Positions 1 to 11,035 are shown, counted from the first letter of the stretch. The stretch is DNA of 64,000 nt from Lactuca virosa (GCA_928212115.1 CAKMRJ010005412.1:255579858-255643857), one strand, 5' to 3'. Program-made: numbers and translations. The notes: generated from the sequence alone by a model not told the origin.

Positions 1-192
1 TTCAAGTCGACGAAAACGTGGGTCAGGGAGAATTACTGGAGGAGGTGGAGGAAGAGAAGTATGATTTCTAGTTCCACCAATACACGAAGAAGGTAATGAC
101 CTTTCACCTTGTTCGACACATGGAAGATCATCTTCAGATGGAAAGCCTTTTCCAAAAGGATGAGGAAGACCATAGTTGTCAAAACTAGACAT
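1..192 (-). CDS. Copia-D Gag N-terminus (partial, runs off window)
   Basis: Sixty-four codons are open from an ATG at 190-192 to the window edge, with no stop. The product begins MSSFDNYGLPHPFGKGF and goes on through an acidic stretch and a run of prolines. I assign it to the Gag of the copia element whose 5' leader and LTR lie to the right, because strand and distance to the primer-binding site at 20538-20549 fit once the Gypsy-A insertion is removed. No Gag domain is reached within these residues, so the family is inferred from context. It could be another element-encoded N-terminus. Confidence 0.45.
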   Translation of the reverse strand, partial: MSSFDNYGLPHPFGKGFPSEDDLPCVEQGERSLPSSCIGGTRNHTSLPPPPPVILPDPRFRRLE

Positions 193-1504
193 CTACAAAA
201 AGGGAGAAATTCAAGTTAGATGATTAATCCATAATATAACACCCAAATGAAATATTAAGGCTAGGACCGAACACAATAATTCACAATTCGGAAAAGGGAT
301 GCCATAATCCAATTGCAAATTATTTGAAGGTAGGTAAATGACGATTTACCAATTCCACCATGAAAATTTTTAAATGAATTAGGTTTTAGATGACACTCCT
401 AGATCATTTGAGATTCATTGAACTTTTCAATGGCATGTTTAATGTCGATTATGTCCTTCAAGTTTGTGACTGGGATACCGAGGATCACAAACAAGGTGTG
501 AATAACCATGCAAATTAGATTGGTATTCCCGATGTCATTTATCATCTAATCAATGTGCCAGTTAACCACATACGCTCCATCAATCAACGATAATTTACGA
601 GCTACCCATTGCCATCCTTCATTAGTCCACATTAGTGTGTCGGTTAACCACACACGCTCCACTAACTGACCAATAAGGTGCAATGTGCAATTTCATGGGT
701 TAGCATCAAATTCACATTTCCTAAGTAACTAAGATTAGGAATTTATAAAGGCGTTTAGTTACTTTATAATTCATTATACTTTTAATGAGGATTTAGAGTC
801 CTATCCTACCCGTTCGGCTAACAACCCTCCACTAGTCAAGAGTGCGGTGGGTAAGAGTGGATACCCAGTGGCGGTCATTTTACAAGCCGCTTCCTTAAAC
901 ACCCCTTATAGACCAGCTTCGTGAATGAGGCCTACTAACGATAAGACTGACTTTTCTTATACATATATATAAATTAAACTTTTAATTTTGTAATAGTATA
1001 AGGGTGTATTTTTAAACTTTTTAAAAGACTAAGTGGTTTAATCTTTTAATAAATTAATCTTTTAACTTTATTAAATTTAAACCTATTTATGGATTTATTA
1101 ATTGTCTTTTAATTAAAACACTTAATTAATTAATTAATAAAATCCATTAGGGTGTATTTTTAAACTATTAAAAAATATTAGGGTTTTACCATTTAAATTT
1201 CCAAAAAATTAAAACTTTTAATTTCAAATTTAAACTATAAAACCAAAAGGGGTATTTTGAAATTTTTCAAAATCTATGTTAAATCTTTGAATCAAAATAA
1301 TCTTATATTATCCATATTTAACCAAATCCTTTAACTTTAATAAGGATATGATGATACCAATCGGAAAAATCAATTTTAGGCAATAAAAACGAGTTATGGT
1401 AATTATCAAAATCAAAATCAAATCGGAAAATCGAAATTTTAGGCAACTGACAAGTCAACTCGTCGAGTTGGGCAAGGAACTCGTCGAGTTCACCCAACCC
1501 GTCG
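193..1504 (-). other. Copia-D 5' leader, distal part
   Basis: Non-coding stretch between the D gag start and the Gypsy-A insertion point. It resumes at 20436-20537 beyond Gypsy-A. It holds an imperfect direct repeat near 551 and 631 sharing GTTAACCACA and ACGCTCCA. From about 960 it is very AT-rich. Three CGTCGAGTT motifs lie at 1458-1509, and one more at 20447 beyond Gypsy-A. No convincing gene. Confidence 0.5.
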
Positions 1505-1509
1505 AGTTC
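1505..1509. repeat. TSD of Gypsy-A, left copy (AGTTC)
   Basis: AGTTC lies directly before the left LTR (TGTGCCAACCC) and recurs at 20431-20435 directly after the right LTR end (GGGTGTGACA). A perfect 5-bp duplication is the normal LTR-integrase signature. It proves that both LTRs belong to one insertion. Confidence 0.93.
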
Positions 1510-1723
1510 TGTGCCAACCCGAAATTTCTATTTTGTATAAACCATTCAATTCAATCAAAGTCAGACTCGTTTCTGCTATCTTTTAGCACTGTTTAGGGTT
1601 CGTTTAAGTGTTCTAAGCCTAAGTACAATCAAGGTTGAGATTAGGGATGAGTTAACAAAGTCGTAAAGTGGCATTTCGGGCCATACACTTCTTCAGGAGG
1701 AGTATACGGTCGTACACATGGGT

Positions 1724-1735
1724 GTACGGCCGTAC
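1724..1735. promoter_or_regulatory. Palindrome GTACGGCCGTAC upstream of the Gypsy-A TATA box
   Basis: A perfect 12-bp palindrome about 45 bp upstream of the TATATATATG box at 1780-1789. A degenerate copy (TACGGTCGTA) lies at 1705-1714. Its position fits a dimeric factor site in U3; that function is inference. Confidence 0.5.
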
Positions 1736-1779
1736 ACCCCCTCATGGTCGTACACTCGAGATGGTCGGTCACCCACCCC

Positions 1780-1789
1780 TATATATATG
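1780..1789 (+). promoter_or_regulatory. Probable TATA box of Gypsy-A 5' LTR
   Basis: TATATATATG lies 270 bp into the LTR, upstream of the presumed transcribed leader. The same box occurs in the right LTR at about 18165. No initiator was assigned. Confidence 0.55.
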
Positions 1790-2585
1790 TGTGGACCTCA
1801 CTTCCTTCATTTCTTTCTTCCCTTGGCCGCACACCGCTCCATTTTCTCTCAGGCTTCTTCAACCGTGAACCCTCCAAGGCTCAAAAAACATAAGTATTCC
1901 ATCCTTTAGCTTGTTATACTTGAAAGACCCTTGATTCAAGCCTTGATTCATCATGTTTCAACATGTTCTTCAGCCCTTGAAGGGAGTACAGCCGTACAAA
2001 CCTCCATAAGGTTGGCCGTACACACCTTAAAGGGCCTCCAAAGTGAGAGTTTAGCCCCTATCATCTAGTTGCACATGCTAAACCTTTGATCCTAGCCTTG
2101 ATTCACCTTAAAATCGACCAATTTAGCATGAACATGAAGGGTGTACGGCCGCACACCCCTTGTACGGTCGTACACACCTCATAGGGCCGTAAACCCTCTT
2201 TGATGATCATTGATGGCCTTAAACTTCCAATAAAGCTAAGCATGGGACTAAGAACACTTCCTTGATGCTTCTTTGGGCCTTAAAACACCTCAAAATGCAC
2301 ACTTTCTCATGAGTGTACGGCTGTACATTCATGGGCCGTACACCCCTAGCCGTACACACATCCCCTTGGTCATACACTCCCCTTTGATCAATCACATATG
2401 ATTTTAACACTTAGTTCAAGTGTTTCCAAGTCCCTAGGGTGGTTTCCTATCATGTCTAGTAGTGAAATACCCTAATTTGATTCATATACGTGTTATTACA
2501 TGCTAAATAGGATCCATTTGTGTTCGAGACTTCACTTGACACTCAGTATCCCATATCGATCTTTCATACAAACCACTCACTCGAG

Positions 2586-3759
2586 GTGAGTTCATACCCC
2601 TACGCTTTTATGATTTTTAAACATTTTCAGGCGGGGAATACAAGCCAAACACAAATGATTTTCTGAACTAATACAAAAGGACTTTTAACAAGTATAAAAC
2701 TTATGCAATTGATGTAGACAAACGATTTCCGTATTTTTATAAAATGTTTAGATATTTTATCCCTTTTGTACTATGTTGAGCATAAGGGACGTTTTCAACT
2801 TACAACCATAACTGTATAGTTTTCAGATTCAATATTCACATCAACTACATTATATACATGCAAACTATAATAGGTATAGCTTGGGGTTTTCAATACACAG
2901 CTTTTACGAATTCAGAGTTGTACACTGCTATTCATTTAAACTATGAAAGATTTAGTTTATGATATACATTACTATAAGAGTACACGCTTAATAGTTATTT
3001 AAGTATAATTATTACCTTATACAGTATTGAAAGGATTCAAATACAAGAGAGAAATACAGAATTACATGTAAACTAGATTATACAGCATTGTGAGACTCTC
3101 GTCAAAAACTGTACCCTTAGGTGTACTAATTAAATCCTATTATAGTAATACCAAGTCTCCTGGAGGGAGCGTGAGATTTGTGAATATCTATTCGGGATTG
3201 ACAATCCCACACCTGAACTGCTAGCTACAGTTAGGCAGGCATGCCTGAGGTGACAAATGCCATTTAACCAACACTTGAAGAACGTTGTGAAGGTCACTAG
3301 GTCATATCAAGCATGGTTATACGACTCACAATAAGTATAAACAATCTTTGTTTACGAGATTTCCATTCTTCTTAGTTTTATTTTAAATAATAGAACTTTA
3401 TACATAACATCTGGGGGGATTTTCAGAGATACACTACTCGGTTTGATTTTAATTAATAAAAACAACAATACTTACTGGAAGTAGCCAGGGTTTTTAAACA
3501 GAACATACTATACATACTAGTAGTAACCAAGCGTACAGACTAACATGTTTTCTATACTACAAAGGAATACAGTAAAAACATTCATACAAGGAATGGTATT
3601 ATCTTCCTTTCACTAAAAAAATATTGGATTTTTTGAAACATACGAACATTTTACTACACTCATCAACATATGTTCACTACAAAACATCGCTTATGAACTC
3701 ACCAGCTTTATGCTGATACTCTTCAAAACTGCTTGTATTCTCAGGAAATCAGTAGACAG
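2586..3759 (+). other. Putative leader intron in Gypsy-A 5' LTR
   Basis: The donor GAG/GTGAGT is a full plant consensus and sits in a hairpin (ACTCAC, 5-nt loop, GTGAGT). The acceptor GACAG/GTACC at 3759 aligns with acceptors of other LTR families here (CAG/GTAC). An alternative acceptor is TATTCTCAG at 3744. No transcript data are available, so this is a prediction from recurrence across families. Confidence 0.4.
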
Positions 3760-3987
3760 GTACCTCCTGGAGGTTTGAGAAGACGGAAGCATATAGAGTC
3801 ACGTCTTGAATAGTTTTCGTATACTTTTGATGTAGAAAAAACCAGAATTAACAGATGTAAAATCGTTTTCATATATGTATTCATTGTAATGGTTGTGTTT
3901 ACTATGATTCGATGATCAATTGTTGTGATACTACCATGACGTCATCCACCCGAACGTTTCCGCGTTCCGTTTGGGGGTGTGACCGAT

Positions 3988-4000
3988 TGGTATCAGAGCC
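3988..4000 (+). other. Primer-binding site of Gypsy-A (tRNA-iMet type)
   Basis: TGGTATCAGAGCC lies 3 bp after the LTR end. It is the usual complement of the initiator tRNA-Met 3' end in plant LTR elements. Confidence 0.9.
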
Positions 4001-4593
4001 GTTGTTTTATAGTGACTAGTATAACCGAACTTACATGGTATACAACTATAAACACTAAGGGGCTGAAGCGCTCTAAACTAAAAGTATACTTTTAAAATGT
4101 AAGTATTTTATAAGAAGTATACAATTATACATACGTACCAGAAACAGTAACATAAGTGAACAAAAAAAACAAAGTATTTGGATGTTGGACACTGCGGTTA
4201 AAACCTGGGCAGTTAGGTAATCATGTCTAGGGTCAATATAGCATGATCACTATATTTATCGAGACATGATCAGACTGTGCTTGGGAGTGACTGTGGTTTG
4301 CAGCAAACCTAAAACTTACCAAGTAATATATACATCAGGTATCGATAGAACAAACATACAACTTAAAATACTATAGAGTATTTTAGCTAGGCCGATACAA
4401 ATAGAGATTCATTTCAAGTGTTGCTACATATTTCTTCCTAGCGATAGTTTACTTTCATTAGTAACCCTTCTCTATTTATCGCTTCGTAGAACACTTTATC
4501 TATCAGACGGAGATATATTTTGTGTTATATCTCTTGATTCTAAAATTCTAGAGGACTTATCATCCTATTTTTCTTCATTCTTTTTAGAACAAG
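4001..4593 (+). other. Gypsy-A 5' leader between PBS and gag
   Basis: Non-coding leader of about 590 bp. I see no ORF or repeat of note in it. Confidence 0.7.
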
Positions 4594-5340
4594 ATGCCTC
4601 CCAGAAAGAGACCCAACAGGAAGAACAACAATCCTCCAACTGATCCAACGCCACCACCTCCACAGTTCGATCCTGCCATGTTCCAGGCAGCAGTTACAGC
4701 CGCCGTGACTGCAGCAATGGCGCAAATAAATCAGGGAAGCTCTGGTGGATCAGGAGGTGGACCAAATCCCCAAAATCTTGATGGAGGCCAGGGACACCAG
4801 AAGGAGTGTTCCTATAAGGACTTCATGAACGCAAAACCCAATCCCTTTGATGGCAATGGTGGAGTCATTGCCTTAACCCAATGGTTAGAGAAGATCGAAT
4901 CCATCTTCGAGATTTGCGCATGTTCCGAGGCAAACAAGGTGAAATTCGCCGCCTGCACCTTCACCGACAGAGCACTGACCTGGTGGAATGGTCGTGTCAA
5001 ATCCCTAACCCTGCCGGTAGCAAATGCCATGGGTTGGGATAACCTAAAGGAACTCATGTTTGCTGAATACTGCCCAAGGGGCAAGATGCAGAAGTTAGAG
5101 CATGAGCTCTGGAACCTGAAGATGAAGGGTTCCGACATTGCTGCCTACACAGCTAGATTTTGCGATCTGGCTCTTCTTTGCCCGGGAATGGTCACCCCGG
5201 AAAGCAAGAAGATTGAAAGGTACATTTGGGGATTGACGTCCCCAACACAAGGAAATGTTTTGCCTGCTAAGCCCACTACTTTTACAGAAGCTGACAACGT
5301 GCCTGGCGCAGACTCTGATAGATCACGGGGTCGATCTTGA
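4594..5340 (+). pseudogene. Gypsy-A gag, matrix/capsid part
   Basis: A 248-codon frame beginning MPPRKRPNRKNNN: a basic N-terminus, a proline-rich tract, an Ala-rich helix, then a retrotransposon Gag capsid. The capsid shows the typical WLEKIESIFEICACSE and ALTWWNGRV segments around residues 88-140. The frame ends at a stop just before the basic linker that should join it to the zinc knuckles, which continue in another frame. Gag forms the virus-like particle and binds element RNA. Start chosen as the first ATG of this frame after the leader. Confidence 0.85.
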
Positions 5341-5452
5341 TGAGGTGACAGCCGCTCCCGAACCACAAAAGGAGAGTGGTGGGAGGAAGAAGAAATTCTG
5401 GAACAAGCGAAAGGGCCAGTCTTCGTAGGAGCCCTCCAAGAAATAGCAAACA

Positions 5453-5720
5453 GTGGCAGTCCACGCTGCTACTACTCCTGCTGCTGTTCCAACTACCCAA
5501 GCACCTACCAGTGGATATGCTGGTACTCTTCCAAAGTGCAAAAAGTTTAACTTTAATCATCACGGAGCCTGCCGGGATTTTCAATGCAACAACTGTGGTA
5601 AGAAGGGACACACAACTCGATTATGCAAAGCACCAGTCCAACCTACCAATTAGGCTCTTGGAGTGGGCGCTGGTCAAGCCTGTTATGGCTGTGGAGAGGT
5701 TGGGCACTTCAAAATAAACT
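5453..5720 (+). pseudogene. Gypsy-A gag zinc knuckles (frameshifted)
   Basis: Two CCHC knuckles are readable. The first, CNNCGKKGHTTRLC, lies in the frame of 5453-5653. The second, CYGCGEVGHFKINC, is about 30 codons further in the frame of 5663-6070. In-frame stops separate them from the capsid part and from each other. Two nucleocapsid knuckles are usual in this group. Confidence 0.8.
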
Positions 5721-6151
5721 GCCCCAAGGCAACAACAACTGGCAACACAGGAAGGGTGCTAGCTATGGGCCAGGAGGAAGCAGTCGTTGATCCTACCGTT
5801 GTTACGGGTACGTTCCTCCTTGACAACTCTTATGCATGCATTCTTTTTTATTCTGGTGCGGAGAGGAGCTTTGTTAGTCATGCATTCAAACATCTACTCA
5901 AATGTAAATCTCAACCTTTAACTGAAACATTTACCGTCGAGATGACTAACGGAAAGAAGAGAGCACTACGACATATTCATAGCTGTACTCTTACCCTGAC
6001 GATCATTCCTTTCCCATCGTCTTATGCCAGTATCATAAGACTTGATGTCATATCGGCATGGATTGGTTGAGCCCCAATCATGTTGGTATCCTTTGCTACG
6101 AGAAAGCTATCCGTCTCAATCTTCCCTCTGACGAAGCCCTCACTATCTACG
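5721..6151 (+). pseudogene. Gypsy-A protease, N-terminal part, catalytic Asp lost
   Basis: Aspartic protease follows the second knuckle. The fold start GTFLL...ACILF is clear, but the catalytic triad reads YSGA where active elements have DSGA, so the nucleophile is Tyr and the enzyme should be dead. The frame is then cut at 6151 by solo LTR J. Confidence 0.8.
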
Positions 6152-6335
6152 TGTAACACCGTAAATTTTCAAACGAATTTTTCATTTTAAAAACGCATAC
6201 TTTCATAACATTTTGTATAAAAACGTCGTTTATTCAAATTACAAAACATAACTCCATTAATAATCCAGGATCCTCAAACATACTCTTTCTTTGATGTGTG
6301 CCAATCAAGCCGTGCTTCCCGCGATCCTGAGAAAC

Positions 6336-6779
6336 CTGAACACAAGCGACAACACAGGTAGAGCACAAAGCTTAGTGAGTTCCCCAAAATACACTACAGA
6401 ACATAAGCCACTCAAGGCTTAGTCTCTAGAGACCTTCCAGTCAATTTGTCTCAGGGGCCTTCCGGTCCCACAATCCAAGTAAACCTTCCGGTCCTACTCT
6501 GTTTACCTTCCAGTCCATACCATGTTGACCTTCCGGTCCATACACAGATGACCTTCTGCTCCATACCCTGTTGACCTTCTGGTCCATATCATGTTGACCT
6601 TCTGGTCCATACCATGCTAGTCAAAACATATCATGTTGACCTTCTGGTCCATACCATGCTAGTCAAAACATACTAAAATATACAATCAATATCAACATAT
6701 ATCACATACTCGTCATAGCACATAAGACCTTCCGGTCACACATAATTACCACCCTAGTAAGGGATAGTGAGAAGACCAC
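6336..6779 (-). other. Putative leader intron in LTR J
   Basis: On the minus strand the donor position reads GCGAG/GTGGTC (a decayed GTGAGT) at 6779, and the acceptor GTGTTCAG/GTTTC ends at 6336. Location and content match those of LTRs E and I. Confidence 0.3.
6425..6735 (-). repeat. Minisatellite in LTR J (GACCTTCCGGTCCATACCATG unit)
   Basis: More than nine degenerate copies of a unit of about 20-26 bp with core CCTTCCGGTCC or CCTTCTGGTCC. The CCGG centre often reads CTGG, as expected from decay of methylated CpG. It lies inside the predicted LTR intron 6336-6779. Confidence 0.8.
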
Positions 6780-7697
6780 CTCGCATGATGTCTAGAAACT
6801 CTCGTGCTCGATATCCCCATCTAGCCCCGCCTATCAAATGGATAATAGCTCTAATCAATACCCAACTTATATCCTCATCTCTAAAGATGGGTAGAAAACC
6901 ATTCTACCCCTCCATAGCCCCTCTTGAATCAGTTTGACCACCCTAAGGTCAACTGAAGTCAACTCCAGTCACGGTCTAACTTTGACCAGACTCGCCGAGT
7001 GCACTCAGGTGACTCGCGGCGATATGTCCCATGCTTGTCCTCAAATCCTCCTAGGCCTCACTCGACTCGTCGAGTTAACCTTTCACTCGTCGGGTTACCA
7101 TTGAACACGAATACGGGGCAACCTGATCCGACTCGTCGAGTCCCTTATGGACTCGGCGGTTTCCTCCATGGCCACACTCGATGACCTTCTGAGGTCAGAT
7201 ATGTTTCTCTTACTTATAGATCTGGCCTTCTAGCCAGCACCCAAAAGTCACGTAAAGGTTCAATCTTTGTGCCATGACCACACATCAAGCCTCGATTTGA
7301 AGAATAGCCCTTAAAATGACAACCTAGACTCAAAACTCCATGGGACTGCATAAAGCTGGATGATTGGACTCTCTGGACCCTCGCAAGGTCCAAATCTAAT
7401 GTCATATACCACAATGGGACTCTCCATGCTCCATAATCTCACAAAAGGGGGTAGAACACCTAGATTCATGAGATCTACTAACATACGAAAAACAGGTAGA
7501 GATTTATACCTTAAACAGCAGCTTTGAATGGAATAGAATAGATCTGAGCCCCTCCAACAATTTAGCTAACACTCTCCTTCTTCCTTGCAAGAATGCACCC
7601 AAATGATGAAAATTAGCTCCCTCTTTCTCTCTATGCTCTCTGGATCGATTAGGGTCTCTCAAAGGTAGTGTAGCCGCAGATGAAGGCCATAAGGGCC

Positions 7698-7707
7698 TTT
7701 AAATAGG
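7698..7707 (-). promoter_or_regulatory. Probable TATA box of LTR J with upstream palindromes
   Basis: TTTAAATAGG on the plus strand (minus CCTATTTAAA). Upstream on the minus strand lie CTCGTCGAG (7770-7778), ACTCGACGAGT (7815-7825) and ACTCGTCGAGT (about 7836-7846), all palindromic. Confidence 0.5.
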
Positions 7708-7906
7708 TTACAAACCCGGACAATTAGGGTTTTCCTCAGCAAGCGCTGACTCGGGCGAGTAGATACCCGACTCGTCGAGTCCATTCATTAAACACGTCAC
7801 CAAAACGCGACTCTACTCGACGAGTTAAGGCACCAACTCGTCGAGTCACTCCTCATATATCGAAATGAATACTCAAAATATTATCCCTGGAAATCCGGAT
7901 GTTACA

Positions 7907-8298
7907 TTACGGTGATAAACTCAGTTCGAACCTTCGTATCATTTCATGCATCAAAGCCCAGAAGTATATGCGGAAGGAGTGTCATGCATTCTAGCTCATG
8001 TTGTGGACGAAACGCAAAAAGTTAAATACCTCGGAGCAATCCTCGAAGCCATGTAACTTCCTGATGTCTTCCCGAAGATCTTCCAGGAATCCCTCCCGAC
8101 GCCAAGTCGAGTTTTCGTATCGACTTAATCCCCGTAGCTACTCCTGTAGCTAAATCTCCATATCGTCTAGCGCCGGCAGAAATGCAAGAGTTATCTAGCC
8201 AGCTTAATGAGCTGATCAGCAAAGGATTCATAAGACCGAGTTCCTCACCCTGGGGAGCCCCGATCTTATTCGTGAAAAAGAAAGATGGATCCTTCTGA
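7907..8298 (+). pseudogene. Gypsy-A protease C-terminus and linker to RT
   Basis: Reading resumes after J with VYGDK-like sequence. It continues through a frameshifted LPDVFP segment and the linker (APAEMQELSSQL-like, GFIRPSSSPWGAP) that precedes RT. Several frame changes and a TGA at 8296-8298 interrupt it. Confidence 0.7.
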
Positions 8299-9248
8299 AT
8301 GTGCATAGATTATCGAGAACTGAACAAGCTGACCATCAAGAACCGTTATCCCTTACCCAGAATCGACGATCTCTTCGATCAACTTCAGGGAGCCAGTTAC
8401 TTCTTGAAAATAGACCTAAGATCAGGGTACATCAGTTACGAGTTCCTGAGAACGATGTTCCAAAGACAGCATTCCGAACTCGTTACGGACACTACGAGTT
8501 TGTAGTAATGCCCTTTGGTCTAACCAACGTACCCACGGTATTCATGGATCTAATGAATCGGGTGTGCCTCCATTTCCTTTACAAGTTTGTAATCGTGTTC
8601 ATTGATGACATACTTGGTCTACTCTCGGAGCGAGAAAAGGATCTAATGAATCGGGTGTGCCTCCATTTCCTTTACAAGTTTGTAATCGTGTTCATTGATG
8701 ACATACTTGTCTACTCTCGGAGCGAGAAAGATCATAGACATCACTTGAGACTAGTATTAGAAACACTAAGGGCGGAGAAACTCTATGCAAAGTTTTCAAA
8801 GTGCGAGTTCTGGATCAGGAAAGTAACCTTCCTTGGTCACGTGGTTAGCGAGGAAGGCATACATGTGGACCCTTCCAAGATCAAAGCGATTGAGAATTGG
8901 TCAGCACCGAAGACGCCCACAGAAATCTGTCAATTCTTGGGTCTTGCTGGCTATTATCGCAGGTTTATCCAAAACTTCTCCAAAATCGCTAAGCCTTTAA
9001 CCACCCTGACACAGAAATATGTAACCTTTAATTGGGGAGAAAATCAAGACACTGTGTTTCAAACATTGAAGCAGGACCTATGCAGTGCACGTATCTTCTC
9101 CCTGTCCGAAGGGACGAAAGACTTCGTTGTCTACTGTGATGCATCCAATCAGGGCCTAGGTTGTGTGCTCATGCAGCGAAGAAAGGTTATCGCATGTGCC
9201 TCGAGGCAGCTGAAAACACACGAAGTCAATTACAAACTCACGATCTAG
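8299..9248 (+). pseudogene. Gypsy-A reverse transcriptase with duplicated active-site block
   Basis: MCIDYRELNK and FDQLQGASYFLKIDLRSGY open the domain. A frameshift near 8440 moves the reading to the frame of 8301-9248. That frame holds VMPFGLTN, the catalytic FIDD motif twice, LGHVVSEEGI, FLGLAGYYRRFIQNFSKIA and the start of RNase H (VYCDASNQGLG). A 93-bp in-frame tandem duplication (8547-8639 and 8640-8732) repeats 31 residues including FIDD. The frame is lost again near 9240. Confidence 0.85.
8547..8732 (+). repeat. 93-bp tandem duplication across the RT catalytic motif
   Basis: Two nearly identical 93-bp units, each coding DLMNRVCLHF...FIDDIL, lie head to tail. The first has one extra base and one fewer near its end, altering LVYSR to LGLLS. 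RT normally has this block once. Confidence 0.9.
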
Positions 9249-9976
9249 AGTTGGGAGCAGTGATCTTCGCGTTAAAGATCTGGAGACATTATCTCTACGG
9301 AACCAAGTGCATTGTCTTCACCGACCATAAGAGGCTACAGCATATCTTTGATCAGAAAGAGTTAAACATGAGGCAGCGGCGATGGGTAGAGCTACTCAGT
9401 AATTATGAGTGCGAAATATGCTACCATCCCGGCAAGGCCAATGTGGTAGCGGAAGCCCTCATCCGAAAGGAGTATTCCGGTTGTAGAGTGAAGGCACTGA
9501 CAATAACCATCCATTCCCAATTATCCGCCCAAATCAGAGAGGCTCGGCTAGAAGCCTTAAAACCAGAGAACATGTCGGATGAAGCCTTGAGAGGAATGGA
9601 AAAGAACTTAGAGGTTAAGGGAGACGGAGTTTACTATTTCATGAACCGGATCTGGACCCCAAAGTACGGCGGGTACAGGGAGGTTGTCATGAACGAAGCT
9701 CACAAGACTAGATACTCCATTCACCCAAGTTCAGATAAAATGTATCTTGACCTCAAACAACTCTACTGGTGGCCGAACATCAAAGCAGAAATCGCTACCT
9801 TTGTACGCAAGTACCTGACTTGTGCCAAGGTGAAGATAGAATATCAAAAGCCCTCAGGTCTACTTCAGCAGCCAGAAATACCTGAGTGGAAGTGGGAAAG
9901 GATCACAATGGATTTCATCACTAAGTTACCCAGATCTCCGAGTGGGCACGACGCCATCTGGGTAATTGTCGATTGA
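9161..9976 (+). pseudogene. Gypsy-A RNase H and integrase N-terminus
   Basis: RNase H residues HDLELGAVIFALKIWRHYLYG, FTDHK and YHPGKANVVAEAL are followed by the integrase zinc-binding region (HKTRYSIHPSSDKMY and CAKVK after YWWPNIKAE) and the first core Asp (ITMDFITKLP). The frame ends at a TGA (9974-9976). The next block at 10022 is in the same frame, so a single in-frame stop interrupts it, probably CGA to TGA. Confidence 0.85.
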
Positions 9977-10021
9977 CTGACTAAATCCGCCCACTTCCTG
10001 CCAATCAAGGAAAACTTCCAA

Positions 10022-10579
10022 ATGGAGAGACTCACACGAATCTACATCCAAGAGATAGTTCGTTTGCATGGTGTGCCTGTGTCCATTGTCTCCGACCGAG
10101 ATAGCAGGTTTACCTCGAGATTTTGGCAGTCACTACAGAAGGCTCTTGGAACTAAGCTGGATATGAGCACGATTTATCATCCACAGACAGATGGGCAGAG
10201 TGAGAGAACAATTCAGACATTGGAAGATATGTTGAGAGCCTGCGTCATCGACTTCGGCATGTCATGGGACACTCATTTGCCCTTGGTCGAATTTTCCTAC
10301 AACAACAGCTACCATACCAGCATCAAGGTTGCGCTGTTTGAAGCCCTCTATGGCCGTAAGTGCAGATCCCCTCTGTGCTGGGCCGAGGTGGGCGACACGC
10401 AGCTAGTCAAGGGTCAAGTCCCCGACAACACTCTCACGGGTCCTGAAATCATCCGAGAGACGACTGAAAAGATCGTACAAATCCGAGAACGACTAAAAGC
10501 GTCAAGAGATAGACAAAGAGCTACGCCGATAAGAGACGAAAACCCTTGGAGTTCCAGGTTGGTGACTGTGTTCTTTTGA
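10022..10579 (+). pseudogene. Gypsy-A integrase catalytic core
   Basis: The frame continues with RLHGVPVSIVSDRDSRFTSRFW (second core Asp) and YHPQTDGQSERTIQTLEDML (core Glu). Then come LPLVEFSYNNSYH and ALYGRKCRSPLCW. The D,D-35-E residues are present. A frameshift near 10545 separates it from the GPY/F-type tail (LLKVSPWKG) that follows in another frame. Confidence 0.85.
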
Positions 10580-10734
10580 AGGTCTCACCCTGGAAGGGCA
10601 TGATAGGCTTCGGAAAGCGTGGAAAACTAAATCCAATATATATTGGACCATTCGAGATCCTCGCTAGGATCGGTCCCGTAGCATACAAACTCTGTTTACC
10701 CCGATAACTTAGCAACATACATCCCGTCTTCCAC

Positions 10735-10983
10735 GTGTCGAACCAAAAGAAGTGTCTGTCCGATGAGACACTTGTGATTCCCCTCAATGAGATCGAACTA
10801 GACAAGATCTTACACTTTGTAGAAGAACCAGTCGAAATCATGGACCAGGAAGTCAAACGAACGAAACAAAGTCGCATCCCGATAGTGAAGGTTCGCTGGA
10901 ATGCCAAGCGGGGACCTGAATTCACTTGCGAGCGCGAAGATTCAATGAAACAGAAGTATCCTCACCTCTTACCGAGCCCATGA
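10735..10983 (+). pseudogene. Gypsy-A integrase tail with chromodomain-like end
   Basis: An 82-codon frame holding FVEEPVEIMDQEVKRT...PIVKVRWNAKRGPEFTCERED, the region where chromoviruses carry a chromodomain thought to guide insertion into heterochromatin. Only part of the aromatic cage can be seen. It resembles the divergent chromodomain of Tekay/Del elements. Confidence 0.7.
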
Positions 10984-11023
10984 TTTGTATTCTATGTTTG
11001 AATTTCGGGACAAAATTCCCTCT

Positions 11024-11035
11024 ACGGGGGGATGA
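11024..11035 (+). other. Polypurine tract of Gypsy-A
   Basis: A G-rich run (GGGGGGATGA) lies directly before the right LTR start TGTGACAACCC at 11036. It primes plus-strand synthesis in LTR elements. Confidence 0.75.

Larger units (their letters stand above)
1510..3984 (+). repeat. Gypsy-A left (5') LTR
   Basis: The 2475-bp LTR matches 11036-11240 joined to 18097-20430. It starts TGTGCC (right copy TGTGAC) and ends GTGTGACC (right copy GTGTGACA). It carries many GTACGGCCGTAC-type motifs (1702-1760, 1988-2030, 2140-2180, 2315-2375) and a TATA box at 1780-1789. A putative splice donor GAG/GTGAGT lies at 2583-2591, and a CAG/GTACCTCC acceptor at 3757-3767. Confidence 0.9.
6152..7906 (-). mobile_element. 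Solo LTR J (gypsy), inserted in Gypsy-A protease
   Basis: Starts TGTAACACC and ends GATGTTACA. It is flanked by CTACG (6147-6151) and TTACG (7907-7911), a 5-bp TSD with one C-to-T change. No internal region follows, so it is a solo LTR left by LTR-LTR recombination. Minus orientation is read from a TATA box at 7698-7707 and from similarity to LTRs E and I. It carries ACTCGTCGAGT-type motifs at 6985-7160 and 7740-7850, and a minisatellite at 6425-6735. Confidence 0.85.

Noticed and set aside
5282..5611. Minus-strand ORFs opposite Gypsy-A gag
   Set aside because: They are antisense shadows of gag with no domain.
6425..6735. Possible CRISPR-like array
   Set aside because: Units are contiguous, degenerate and without unique spacers. 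It is a plant LTR minisatellite.
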